From positions 22,463,949 to 22,527,948 of the forward strand of contig OY740774.1 of NCBI GenBank assembly GCA_963513935.1: 64,000 bases of DNA, written 5' to 3'. Shown piece after piece: positions 1 through 10,930 of this stretch. The notes beneath the pieces are model-generated. The model was not told the DNA's origin. It saw only the letters and a list, made by a program, of their open reading frames with translations, and searched no databases. The position numbers and the translations under genes were made by a program. Each line of letters starts with the position of its first letter. Position 1 is the stretch's first letter. Origin of the DNA: Aphrophora alni. Taxonomy: Eukaryota > Arthropoda > Insecta > Hemiptera > Aphrophoridae.

Positions 1-29
1 CCAACAAGCTTAAATTCTTGCCTTGATAA
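1..29 (+). mobile_element. LINE (Jockey-type) fragment, left piece, endonuclease codons
   Basis: These bases read as LINE endonuclease codons ending in S-C-L-D. The frame continues as N-I-I-Y-N-G when 30-9600 and one copy of the ATAA duplication are removed and the sequence resumes at about 9605. This is the part of the host LINE left of the LTR-element insertion; the rest of the LINE start is outside the window. The frame continuity across a 9.57 kb insertion is the main evidence, since 29 bp alone would not be assignable. Confidence 0.7.
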
Positions 30-1977
30 TGTTACCAGGGGACTTAAATTTAAGAAAGGCGGAACCAAAATGGTAACAATGTTTGAAAAGAAAAAAAAAA
101 TAAAAAAGACAAAGACAAATTTAGTAATTAACAAGGCTCAAGTTTATTGAAACAAAGAAATTTCGACGTTTCAGATTTTATCATTTACAACTGAGAAAGA
201 CATCCTGAGACAAAATTATCATAAACAGCTTATGATTAAAAATATTATAATTAATAAAAGTTATACGCCCTTAAAGTAAAATATTATAATTTAAATAAAA
301 AAAAAAAAATTTAATCAATAGATTCTGAAAATTTATCCCCCCTTTTTAGTTTATATATTTTATAGTTACAAAATTTAACACAAAAGACAATGAGCACAGC
401 TTAACAATTAACAGGATTATAATTAATCAAAAAAAAAAAAGATTATACGCCCTTATATGTAAAAATTACAAAATAAAAAAAGATGTAAAGATACTGATAT
501 TTATTTCCCCCCTTTTGACTTTATGAAATGATAGTTTTTTAAAACAGTTACATAATATTACTTATTTGATAAGTTTCTTAAATGCTATATTGGCCAATAA
601 ATATATATGTTTTAGATAAAGAATTTATTATAAAAAGAGTAGTTTATTTTAAAAGAAAAGAAAAGAAAATTTTGAATATTAAATTTTTAAATTGACGTCA
701 ATTTTGTGTTAATTTAGAAAATAACCTCTTGGAGGTTGTTAGGACCGAAAGTTTGCATGCAGGCTCCACCCAAGTATTTTTTTATATATATTATAATTAA
801 TTACACAAGTCTACATCTAAAATATAGTTTTTTAAGAAAACATATTCGCTGAAATAAATTTAGGCACATATACAATATGAGTTTAATTAAAGTTCTATAA
901 AGTCAGTTTTTTTGTAACATCACTTTTGTGCACGTGAAACTCTGAAGCTATGTTGAATAAAACGTGTTTTGTTAACAGGACGAAACATGTTTAGATCTTT
1001 TGCTGTGTTTCTTCTACCAGCATATTAGCTATAGCAAAAAAAAACATGTTTTTTAGCGTCTGTACAAAATCAGACATGTTGTAGCATTAATGTTCATTAT
1101 TAAAGTAAATATCTGGTTATTTGTCAAAATTAAAGAAAATTGATTGTATAACAGAAATTCGTTAAGATGGTACTTAAAAGCTTCTTAGATGATTATAAAT
1201 CTATTTATATATATATTTAATTTTGTTTGAAACAAAGCTTGTATAAGACTTGCAAAGATCTGCAAAAGTCTGTAAAACGAAATTTTCTGATTTAGAACAG
1301 ATCTCTCCAATTGTTTTATATTTGACATGTTCAATAAGATATTTTGATCATTTAAAGTTCAACATTAGTTTGCACCTATTTCACATAATTGTTCAAAACT
1401 CAAAATGTGCCTTTGCAAGGTTTTGTAAAGTATGTTTTTTAAAAAAGGTAAATTTTTATAATCATTCAGTTTTAAAAGAACATTGAATATTAAATAAAAC
1501 ATGAAATACATATTTTAAAAATACATGATAATTAATAAATTGTTTTAAAGCATTAACAAAAATTTAATATATGATAAAATCTGTAAAGCTTAGTACCTGG
1601 AAAATCCTGTCGCAGTCCACGTGAGCTTGCGCCGTGAAAACGAATTTATTAAACATTTTAAACTAAAACGCACAAACTAAATTTTAACATATCGTTGAAA
1701 CTGAGTTGCAATTTTTGAAGACCAAGTAAGAAAATTTATCTCTAACGTAACTATCTAAAAAAAGTCAGGCATTGTGAGTGACTACAGGTAGACTAAGCAA
1801 CCGGTATTAGAGAAGATAGGCTGTCTTGCCGTTGTACTTTACCCTCCGCTATCGTACGATCATTAGTTTTGGACAATCTCGGCAGGTGACAGCATCTGTC
1901 AAGCAACGGAAGTTGTATGTGTGGAAGTTGAGTGAATGACGTTTTATTTCAGAGGTGATTTGAATTTGAATGCTACA
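30..1977 (-). repeat. LTR copy 1 (3' LTR of the minus-strand element)
   Basis: 1948 bp LTR, TG at 30-31 and CA at 1976-1977. It matches 4099-6046 at an offset of 4069 with only a few substitutions, for example near 715 and near 1472. A minus-strand AATAAA lies at 143-148, which would place the RNA 3' end close to the low-coordinate end of the LTR. Confidence 0.85.
143..148 (-). promoter_or_regulatory. Poly(A) signal AATAAA in LTR1
   Basis: TTTATT on the + strand is AATAAA on the minus strand, about 115 bp from the LTR edge and in the right orientation for the LTR element. The same site occurs at 4212-4217 in LTR2 and is lost in LTR3 by deletion. Confidence 0.45.
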
Positions 1978-1990
1978 GCTCTCCCCCCCC
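1978..1990 (-). promoter_or_regulatory. Polypurine tract, copy 1
   Basis: On the minus strand this reads GGGGGGGGAGAGC and abuts the LTR terminus TGTAGC. Position and composition are those of the plus-strand priming polypurine tract of an LTR retrotransposon. Confidence 0.75.
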
Positions 1991-4074
1991 GAAAGACGGA
2001 GTTGGGGTGGAGTCAGAAAAGAGGCCAGAAGGGCCTCCCGCAAAATTTTGAAGAAGGGGCAAAGGGCCAGAGGGGCCTCCAAGAAAGTTCGAAGATAGGG
2101 GCCTGAAGGGCCTCCTACAAAAATTTTGAAGTCAGGGGCACTTGATAGAAACAACGCTTCATAATGCTTTTATAGTCACCACTCTAGGGTGTAGCCTCCT
2201 TCGGCACTTACTTATTAAATTTTGAAATTTCTACAGCGTCTCAGCTCTTCCCACCTATAATTGGGATAGGCCCAGGACAGAAAGAGCTGAAGGATGACGC
2301 AAAGGTCGACATTGCTGTGCATGAACTGACTTTGTACTCTAAGGTACGTGGGGAAAAGGGGTGGAGTGGCACCTCGGGATAGCCAAGTGGAGGTGACCAC
2401 TCCGGGGACTAAGGGAGGGAATGTGCATCGCACATTGGACTTACAGGAAAGGCCGGACTCAGACGGGGGGGAGTATCCTCTGAGCCGACCTTAACAATAT
2501 ATATACGAAAAATAAATAAAAATAAAACAAAAAATTCCTGAAGCCAATACTGGTCAGATCATGCTCAGCGTCGTTATTTTTTAAATTCCTCTTCTCCCAT
2601 ACGAAGAAAAATTTAAACTATTCACGGTTCTTAACAATTTCCGTGACAAAAAAAGAATTTTGAAAGGTCTAAACAAATAATCCATTTGAAAAATAAACAA
2701 AGAAGCAGTATGAAACGTTGGGGAGTCAAAAAAATTTTCTGCTGCGCAAAGCAGGGCTTGTAGTTGACTTAAGGTCTTATATGTGTATCTTTAATCATGT
2801 GCCCCAAAAGGGAATTTAAATTAATCAAAAAAGGTGTAAAAAAAAATTTCATCAAAATTTTTAAGTGTTAAAAAAAAAAAAAAAAAATGTACAAAAGAAA
2901 GAAGTGTAAAAAAAAAGGTGTAGCAAAAGAGATGGTGCCAAGATGAATGTATATAAAAGGTGACCCATGACAAAAAAAACAAACTTCGGTTTTCTCAACC
3001 CTAAACAAACTAAATAAGGAACCAACATGTTGACCTGCTAATAATAAAAGACGAACAACCGAATAATTTAAAGAATAGACAAACAGGCCAACCATGTTGT
3101 CCTACATACAAAACTGGGCCCCTATAAATTTGGAAAAGAAAATTTAGCACACAATGATATATTATTAAAGAGTGTTCAACATTTCAATGAATTATTAAGA
3201 AAGTGCCACCATCTGCATCAACCAGTCCACCGCCATCTTGCCTATTACTCAACATGATAAAATTTAAAAAAAATAAATAAAAATAATTTTCCTTCAAGAT
3301 GACCAAAAAAATTTGAAAGCGAGCTCAGTGTTCTTTAACGAGTCTACTAATCTCAGCAAATCCACTGCCATTTTAACTGTTGCTGATAATTATAAAAAAA
3401 ATAAACCAAGTAATTTAAAAAAAAATTCTTTTAAGATGATGCAAAAAAATGAAGTGAAAGAGCCAGAGAATGACTCAAGAATTATATGTAGTGTAGTTGT
3501 TGTGTATATGTGTGTGTGTAAGTATGAATTAATACAGACAAGCGAAAGAAAACTCGAGAAAATTTTTTGAAGGAAATTTTGAATTTTTTTTGTTGTTTTT
3601 TTTTGTTTCTAACTATTTTTGGGTTTTAATATTTATTTAAATTTTTTGGAATTCCCGAATGAGCCCGCTGTCTGGATCAAATTCAGTGAATGACTATAGT
3701 GCAATGTATGTAAATTAAAAAAAAAAAAAATTTACTTAAGCAGAGAAAATAATAAAAAAAAATTTTTATCAAAATTGGTTTAGAAGTTTTGTGTAAGGGG
3801 TTTATATTAAAATAAATAATAAAAAAAAGAGACTATAGATTTATAGAGATTTAAATATTTAAAATAAAAAAAAAAAAAAATTTCATCAGCAATAGTTGTG
3901 CAGTATTCGAAAAAGCTGCAAAACATAAAAATGAGCCTTGTTTAACAAAGAAAATTTTGAATTTAAATTTAGATGGTTCCAATGCAAAATTTTGAAAATT
4001 AACTACGGTTCCAGAATTTAAAATTAACCAAGCTCTGTAATTTAGAAAAAAAAGACAAGCTAGAATTTAAAGCT

Positions 4075-4092
4075 AACCACGCTCTGCTACCA
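4075..4092 (-). promoter_or_regulatory. Primer binding site, initiator Met tRNA, copy 1
   Basis: The + strand reads AACCACGCTCTGCTACCA, the 3' end of animal initiator Met tRNA including CCA. The minus strand TGGTAGCAGAGCGTGGTT is therefore the complement. It sits six bases inside the LTR2 boundary, where a minus-strand PBS is expected. Confidence 0.85.
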
Positions 4093-4098
4093 GAAACA

Positions 4099-6046
4099 TG
4101 TTACCAGGGGACTTAAATTTAAGAAAGGCGGAACCAAAATGGTAACAATGTTTGAAAAGAAAAAAAAAATAAAAAAGACAAAGACAAATTTAGTAATTAA
4201 CAAGGCTCAAGTTTATTGAAACAAAGAAATTTCGACGTTTCAGATTTTATCATTTACAACTGAGAAAGACATCCTGAGACAAAATTATCATAAACAGCTT
4301 ATGATTAAAAATATTATAATTAATAAAAGTTATACGCCCTTAAAGTAAAATATTATAATTTAAATAAAAAAAAAAAAATTTAATCAATAGATTCTGAAAA
4401 TTTATCCCCCCTTTTTAGTTTATATATTTTATAGTTACAAAATTTAACACAAAAGACAATGAGCACAGCTTAACAATTAACAGGATTATAATTAATCAAA
4501 AAAAAAAAAGATTATACGCCCTTATATGTAAAAATTACAAAATAAAAAAAGATGTAAAGATACTGATATTTATTTCCCCCCTTTTGACTTTATGAAATGA
4601 TAGTTTTTTAAAACAGTTACATAATATTACTTATTTGATAAGTTTCTTAAATGCTATATTGGCCAATAAATATATATGTTTTAGATAAAGAATTTATTAT
4701 AAAAAGAGTAGTTTATTTTAAAAGAAAAGAAAAGAAAATTTTGAATATTAAATTTTTAAATTGACGTCAATTTTGTGTTAATTTTGAAAATAACCTCTTG
4801 GAGGTTGTTAGGACCGAAAGTTTGCATGCAGGCTCCACCCAAGTATTTTTTTATATATATTATAATTAATTACACAAGTCTACATCTAAAATATAGTTTT
4901 TTAAGAAAACATATTCGCTGAAATAAATTTAGGCACATATACAATATGAGTTTAATTAAAGTTCTATAAAGTCAGTTTTTTTGTAACATCACTTTTGTGC
5001 ACGTGAAACTCTGAAGCTATGTTGAATAAAACGTGTTTTGTTAACAGGACGAAACATGTTTAGATCTTTTGCTGTGTTTCTTCTACCAGCATATTAGCTA
5101 TAGCAAAAAAAAACATGTTTTTTAGCGTCTGTACAAAATCAGACATGTTGTAGCATTAATGTTCATTATTAAAGTAAATATCTGGTTATTTGTCAAAATT
5201 AAAGAAAATTGATTGTATAACAGAAATTCGTTAAGATGGTACTTAAAAGCTTCTTAGATGATTATAAATCTATTTATATATATATTTAATTTTGTTTGAA
5301 ACAAAGCTTGTATAAGACTTGCAAAGATCTGCAAAAGTCTGTAAAACGAAATTTTCTGATTTAGAACAGATCTCTCCAATTGTTTTATATTTGACATGTT
5401 CAATAAGATATTTTGATCATTTAAAGTTCAACATTAGTTTGCACCTATTTCACATAATTGTTCAAAACTCAAAATGTGCCTTTGCAAGGTTTTGTAAAGT
5501 ATGTTTTTTAAAAAAGGTAAATTTTTATAATCATTCAGTTTCAAAAGAACATTGAATATTAAATAAAACATGAAATACATATTTTAAAAATACATGATAA
5601 TTAATAAATTGTTTTAAAGCATTAACAAAAATTTAATATATGATAAAATCTGTAAAGCTTAGTACCTGGAAAATCCTGTCGCAGTCCACGTGAGCTTGCG
5701 CCGTGAAAACGAATTTATTAAACATTTTAAACTAAAACGCACAAACTAAATTTTAACATATCGTTGAAACTGAGTTGCAATTTTTGAAGACCAAGTAAGA
5801 AAATTTATCTCTAACGTAACTATCTAAAAAAAGTCAGGCATTGTGAGTGACTACAGGTAGACTAAGCAACCGGTATTAGAGAAGATAGGCTGTCTTGCCG
5901 TTGTACTTTACCCTCCGCTATCGTACGATCATTAGTTTTGGACAATCTCGGCAGGTGACAGCATCTGTCAAGCAACGGAAGTTGTATGTGTGGAAGTTGA
6001 GTGAATGACGTTTTATTTCAGAGGTGATTTGAATTTGAATGCTACA
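4099..6046 (-). repeat. LTR copy 2 (central LTR shared by both units)
   Basis: Full-length 1948 bp LTR with TG and CA termini, between the two internal regions. It carries the minus-strand AATAAA at 4212-4217. Differences from LTR1 include TTTTGAAAAT for TTTAGAAAAT near 4783 and TTTCAAAAG for TTTTAAAAG near 5541. Confidence 0.85.
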
Positions 6047-6064
6047 GCTCTCCCCCCCCCCCCC
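6047..6064 (-). promoter_or_regulatory. Polypurine tract, copy 2 (expanded G run)
   Basis: Thirteen G then AGAGC on the minus strand, directly next to LTR2. Copy 1 has eight G. Confidence 0.75.
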
Positions 6065-8147
6065 GAAAGACGGAGTTGGGGTGGAGTCAGAAAAGAGGCC
6101 AGAAGGGCCTCCCGCAAAATTTTGAAGAAGGGGCAAAGGGCCAGAGGGGCCTCCAAGAAAGTTCGAAGATAGGGGCCTGAAGGGCCTCCTACAAAAATTT
6201 TGAAGTCAGGGGCACTTGATAGAAACAACGCTTCATAATGCTTTTATAGTCACCACTCTAGGGTGTAGCCTCCTTCGGCACTTACTTATTAAATTTTGAA
6301 ATTTCTACAGCGTCTCAGCTCTTCCCACCTATAATTGGGATAGGCCCAGGACAGAAAGAGCTGAAGGATGACGCAAAGGTCGACATTGCTGTGCATGAAC
6401 TGACTTTGTACTCTAAGGTACGTGGGGAAAAGGGGTGGAGTGGCACCTCGGGATAGCCAAGTGGAGGTGACCACTCCGGGGACTAAGGGAGGGAATGTGC
6501 ATCGCACATTGGACTTACAGGAAAGGCCGGACTCAGACGGGGGGGAGTATCCTCTGAGCCGACCTTAACAATATATATACGAAAAATAAATAAAAATAAA
6601 ACAAAAAATTCCTGAAGCCAATACTGGTCAGATCATGCTCAGCGTCGTTATTTTTTAAATTCCTCTTCTCCCATACGAAGAAAAATTTAAACTATTCACG
6701 GTTCTTAACAATTTCCGTGACAAAAAAAGAATTTTGAAAGGTCTAAACAAATAATCCATTTGAAAAATAAACAAAGAAGCAGTATGAAACGTTGGGGAGT
6801 CAAAAAAATTTTCTGCTGTGCAAAGCAGGGCTTGTAGTTGACTTAAGGTCTTATATGTGTATCTTTAATCATGTGCCCCAAAAGGGAATTTAAATTAATC
6901 AAAAAAGGTGTAAAAAAAAATTTCATCAAAATTTTTAAGTGTTAAAAAAAAAAAAAAAAATGTACAAAAGAAAGAAGTGTAAAAAAAAAGGTGTAGCAAA
7001 AGAGATGGTGCCAAGATGAATGTATATAAAAGGTGACCCATGACAAAAAAAACAAACTCCGGTTTTCTCAACCCTAAACAAACTAAATAAGGAACCAACA
7101 TGTTGACCTGCTAATAATAAAAGACGAACAACCGAATAATTTAAAGAATAGACAAACAGGCCAACCATGTTGTCCTACATACAAAACTGGGCCCCTATAA
7201 ATTTGGAAAAGAAAATTTAGCACACAATGATATATTATTAAAGAGTGTTCAACATTTCAATGAATTATTAAGAAAGTGCCACCATCTGCATCAACCAGTC
7301 CACCGCCATCTTGCCTATTACTCAACATGATAAAATTTAAAAAAAATAAATAAAAATAATTTTCCTTCAAGATGACCAAAAAAATTTGAAAGCGAGCTCA
7401 GTGTTCTTTAACGAGTCTACTAATCTCAGCAAATCCACTGCCATTTTAACTGTTGCTGATAATTATAAAAAAAATAAACCAAGTAATTTTTAAAAAATTT
7501 CTTTTAAGATGATGCAAAAAAAATGAAGTGAAAGAGCCAGAGAATGACTCAAGAATTATATGTAGTGTAGTTGTTGTGTATATGTGTGTGTGTAAGTATG
7601 AATTAATACAGACAAGCGAAAGAAAACTCGAGAAAATTTTTTGAAGGAAATTTTGAATTTTTTTTGTTGTTTTTTTTTGTTTCTAACTATTTTTGGGTTT
7701 TAATATTTATTTAAATTTTTTGGAATTCCCGAATGAGCCCGCTGTCTGGATCAAATTCAGTGAATGACTATAGTGCAATGTATGTAAATTAAAAAAAAAA
7801 AAATTTACTTAAGCAGAGAAAATAATAAAAAAAAAATTTTATCAAAATTGGTTTAGAAGTTTTGTGTAAGGTGTTTATATTAAAATAAATAATAAAAAAA
7901 AGAGACTATAGATTTATAGAGATTTAAATATTTAAAATAAAAAAAAAAAAAAATTTCATCAGCAATAGTTGTGCAGTATTCGAAAAAGCTGCAAAACATA
8001 AAAATGAGCCTTGTTTAACAAAGAAAATTTTGAATTTAAATTTAGATGGTTCCAATGCAAAATTTTGAAAATTAACTACGGTTCCAGAATTTAAAATTAA
8101 CCAAGCTCTGTAATTTAGAAAAAAAAGACAAGCTAGAATTTAAAGCT

Positions 8148-8165
8148 AACCACGCTCTGCTACCA
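8148..8165 (-). promoter_or_regulatory. Primer binding site, initiator Met tRNA, copy 2
   Basis: Same 18-base match to the 3' end of initiator Met tRNA as at 4075-4092, six bases from the start of LTR3. Confidence 0.85.
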
Positions 8166-8171
8166 GAAACA

Positions 8172-9600
8172 TGTTACCAGGGGACTTAAATTTAAGAAAG
8201 GCGGAACCAAATATTGGCCAATAAATATATATGTTTTAGATAAAGAATTTATTATAAAAAGAGTAGTTTATTTTAAAAGAAAAGAAAAGAAAATTTTGAA
8301 TATTAAATTTTTAAATTGACGTCAATTTTGTGTTAATTTAGAAAATAACCTCTTGGAGGTTGTTAGGACCGAAAGTTTGCATGCAGGCTCCACCCAAGTA
8401 TTTTTTTATATATATTATAATTAATTACACAAGTCTACATCTAAAATATAGTTTTTTAAGAAAACATATTCGCTGAAATAAATTTAGGCACATATACAAT
8501 ATGAGTTTAATTAAAGTTCTATAAAGTCAGTTTTTTTGTAACATCACTTTTGTGCACGTGAAACTCTGAAGCTATGTTGAATAAAACGTGTTTTGTTAAC
8601 AGGACGAAACATGTTTAGATCTTTTGCTGTGTTTCTTCTACCAGCATATTAGCTATAGCAAAAAAAACATGTTTTTTAGCGTCTGTACAAAATCAGACAT
8701 GTTGTAGCATTAATGTTCATTATTAAAGTAAATATCTGGTTATTTGTCAAAATTAAAGAAAATTGATTGTATAACAGAAATTCGTTAAGATGGTACTTAA
8801 AAGCTTCTTAGATGATTATAAATCTATTTATATATATATTTAATTTTGTTTGAAACAAAGCTTGTATAAGACTTGCAAAGATCTGCAAAAGTCTGTAAAA
8901 CGAAATTTTCTGATTTAGAACAGATCTCTCCAATTGTTTTATATTTGACATGTTCAATAAGATATTTTGATCATTTAAAGTTCAACATTAGTTTGCACCT
9001 ATTTCACATAATTGTTCAAAACTCAAAATGTGCCTTTGCAAGGTTTTGTAAAGTATGTTTTTTAAAAAAGGTAAATTTTTATAATCATTCAGTTTCAAAA
9101 GAACATTGAATATTAAATAAAACATGAAATACATATTTTAAAAATACATGATAATTAATAAATTGTTTTAAAGCATTAACAAAAATTTAATATATGATAA
9201 AATCTGTAAAGCTTAGTACCTGGAAAATCCTGTCGCAGTCCACGTGAGCTTGCGCCGTGAAAACGAATTTATTAAACATTTTAAACTAAAACGCACAAAC
9301 TAAATTTTAACATATCGTTGAAACTGAGTTGCAATTTTTGAAGACCAAGTAAGAAAATTTATCTCTAACGTAACTATCTAAAAAAAGTCAGGCATTGTGA
9401 GTGACTACAGGTAGACTAAGCAACCGGTATTAGAGAAGATAGGCTGTCTTGCCGTTGTACTTTACCCTCCGCTATCGTACGATCATTAGTTTTGGACAAT
9501 CTCGGCAGGTGACAGCATCTGTCAAGCAACGGAAGTTGTATGTGTGGAAGTTGAGTGAATGACGTTTTATTTCAGAGGTGATTTGAATTTGAATGCTACA
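8172..9600 (-). repeat. LTR copy 3 (5' LTR of the minus-strand element), internally deleted
   Basis: This LTR is 1429 bp because about 519 bp are missing at 8211/8212, equivalent to LTR1 positions 70-587. The remainder matches the other LTRs and ends with the same GCTACA terminus. The deletion removes the part that holds the poly(A) signal in the other copies. Confidence 0.85.
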
Positions 9601-9760
9601 ATAACATAATATATAATGGATATACTACTGATGTCGAATGTGCGGTCTTCCAGCCACATTTATCTGATCATTCTGGTTTGAAATTGAAGATGAAGATATC
9701 GGCTTATAACCATGAAAAAAGTTTGGATTCTGATGATGTACATCCTAAAATTAGAGACTC
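9601..9760 (+). mobile_element. LINE (Jockey-type) fragment, end of endonuclease domain
   Basis: The + frame reads N-I-I-Y-N-G-Y-T-T-D-V-E-C-A-V-F, then P-H-L-S-D-H-S-G-L. The S-D-H motif is the conserved end of the apurinic-like endonuclease domain of non-LTR retrotransposons. The left edge is the LTR-element insertion site and the right edge is the TTAA target of the piggyBac-like element. Confidence 0.75.
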
Positions 9761-10930
9761 TTAACCCTTTAACCGAAATACCGGTCCTACAGACCATCAG
9801 GGAAATTTAGTTTGTAAATGTTGGCTGAACTGCTTTCACTAGAAGCGCCAGATGTCCGGTACCTTTCCCCCACTCTTCCCTCTGTCTATCAATACATTTT
9901 CTGCTCAGTTTCACTGCAGCTGTCAAGCTAGTCATAGTGGGAGTTAAAAGTCTAGCGGTCTCTCTTTTTATAAATAGTGTAAATATAAACTGTTTATTTT
10001 TTTATTATAACGTAATTTAATTCTTAGTGTAATTTTTTTTATTGTAGTGTAATATAATTCTTAGTGTTTATTTCTACATTTTCGATAGAACAACCATCCA
10101 CTTCATCTACAAGTGGTGACCAAATATTTGGAATAAGTGACAGGGACTTTGATCAGAGGATCCAGAGACTATTGCATGATGAAGACGATAATACGTCCGA
10201 TTCTGGCAGTTCGGTAGTGGATGATTCCGATGAGGACCCGGTTTATGTGCCTTCAGATGAAGAGATCATCAGCGATGATTCCAGTGATGATGAAGAGACA
10301 CTTCTTTTGGAGGATTATGCAGGTATTGCTACTGTAGATAATTATCGAGATTTACAATCCCAAGTTCTACATGGTAAGGACAGCTATGAATGGAGCATTG
10401 TTGAACCTCCGAGAAATCGGCGCACACCAGCGCATAATATTATTAGAGGGCTATCTGGTCTTACTGCTGAGGCCAGAGCATTAGGTGATAGACCAGTAAA
10501 AAAAGATGTATGGAAATTAATATTTACCGATAGCATGGTTGATACTATAGTAAGGGAAACTATTAGAAAATTAGCAGAGGTAAGAGAACGAATTAGTGCA
10601 CAGACATCAAAGTATAATTACAATCCTTGCGATGCAATAGAAGTAAGGGCCATCTGGGACTTTTCCTATACACGTCAATATTCAAATTTGGCCATGAAGA
10701 TATGGATCTCTTTTCACTAAGGATCTTACTGGGCGTATTGCTGTAAAATCATGATGGCAACCCACGAAAATTTAATATTTTGTTTCTAAAAGACCAGTTG
10801 AAGCAATATCTAGTGCATTTATACGAAACTACGACGACAGTAATAGAACACAATACCATTCTGTGGCTCAGCGTTTGGTCCTAAAAATGACATCACAAGT
10901 ATAGCTCGTGAGACTACCTTAATGGGTTAA
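9761..10930 (+). mobile_element. piggyBac-like element with TTAA duplication, internally deleted
   Basis: TTAA at 9761-9764 and at 10927-10930 flank an insert of about 1.16 kb. Its left end is CCCTTTAACC and its right end, read inward on the minus strand, is CCCATTAAGG. These are short imperfect inverted ends of the piggyBac CCC type. It carries the N-terminal part of a piggyBac-type transposase. The element interrupts the LINE. It cannot be autonomous because the DDD catalytic region is absent. Confidence 0.75.
10064..10720 (+). pseudogene. Truncated piggyBac-type transposase, N-terminal part
   Basis: An open frame of about 218 codons with no ATG near its start (first codon GTG), so the true start is lost or lies elsewhere. 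About the first 90 residues are acidic and serine-rich (runs such as DEDDNTSDSGSS and SDDEE), as in piggyBac family N-termini. A W-S-I-V-E-P-P stretch and V-W-K-L-I-F-T-D-S-M-V-D-T-I-V-R-E-T follow, matching the family's entry into the transposase domain. Family members are usually near 550-600 residues, so more than half is missing, including all catalytic aspartates. Downstream sequence shows weak frameshifted continuation (L-L-G-V-L-L) and then stops. Confidence 0.65.

Larger units (their letters stand above)
1978..4098 (-). mobile_element. Internal region 1 of the LTR element, non-coding
   Basis: This is 2121 bp between LTR1 and LTR2. It has a GC-richer patch at about 1980-2500 and is otherwise A/T-rich with many homopolymer runs. 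No retroelement protein motif is visible in any frame. It is nearly identical to 6047-8171. Confidence 0.75.
6047..8171 (-). mobile_element. Internal region 2 of the LTR element, non-coding
   Basis: 2125 bp, near-identical to internal region 1. Differences include the polypurine G-run length, single substitutions (for example near 6819 and 7059) and a rearranged A/T run near 7488. No coding domain is seen. Confidence 0.75.
30..9600 (-). mobile_element. Non-autonomous LTR retrotransposon, tandem LTR-int-LTR-int-LTR
   Basis: The block has three direct copies of one LTR (30-1977, 4099-6046, 8172-9600) separated by two copies of a 2.1 kb internal region. It starts with TG, ends with CA, and is flanked by ATAA at 26-29 and 9601-9604. 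On the minus strand each internal region begins with a primer binding site complementary to initiator Met tRNA and ends with a G-rich polypurine tract abutting the LTR, which fixes the orientation. I found no gag, protease, RT or integrase reading frame in either internal copy; small ORFs there look random. It fits a LARD-like element needing an autonomous partner. LTR1 and LTR2 differ at very few positions, so the duplication is recent or has been homogenised. Unequal LTR recombination would explain the arrangement. Confidence 0.85.

Noticed and set aside
121..240. Hammerhead-like motif in the LTR (minus strand ends with GAAACGTCGAAA)
   Set aside because: There is no CTGANGA core at the required place. 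The similarity to the satellite is limited to the common GAAACG-type word, so I do not call a retrozyme.
2215..7168. Minus-strand ORFs of 67-101 codons in the LTR element internal regions as gag or env pieces
   Set aside because: They show no zinc knuckle, protease, RT or integrase motif, and are low-complexity or random in composition.
1250..9109. Repeated 78-codon frame (1250, 5319, 8873) as a conserved small gene
   Set aside because: It is present only because the LTR is repeated three times. It starts with TTG, has no recognisable motif, and lies antisense to the element.
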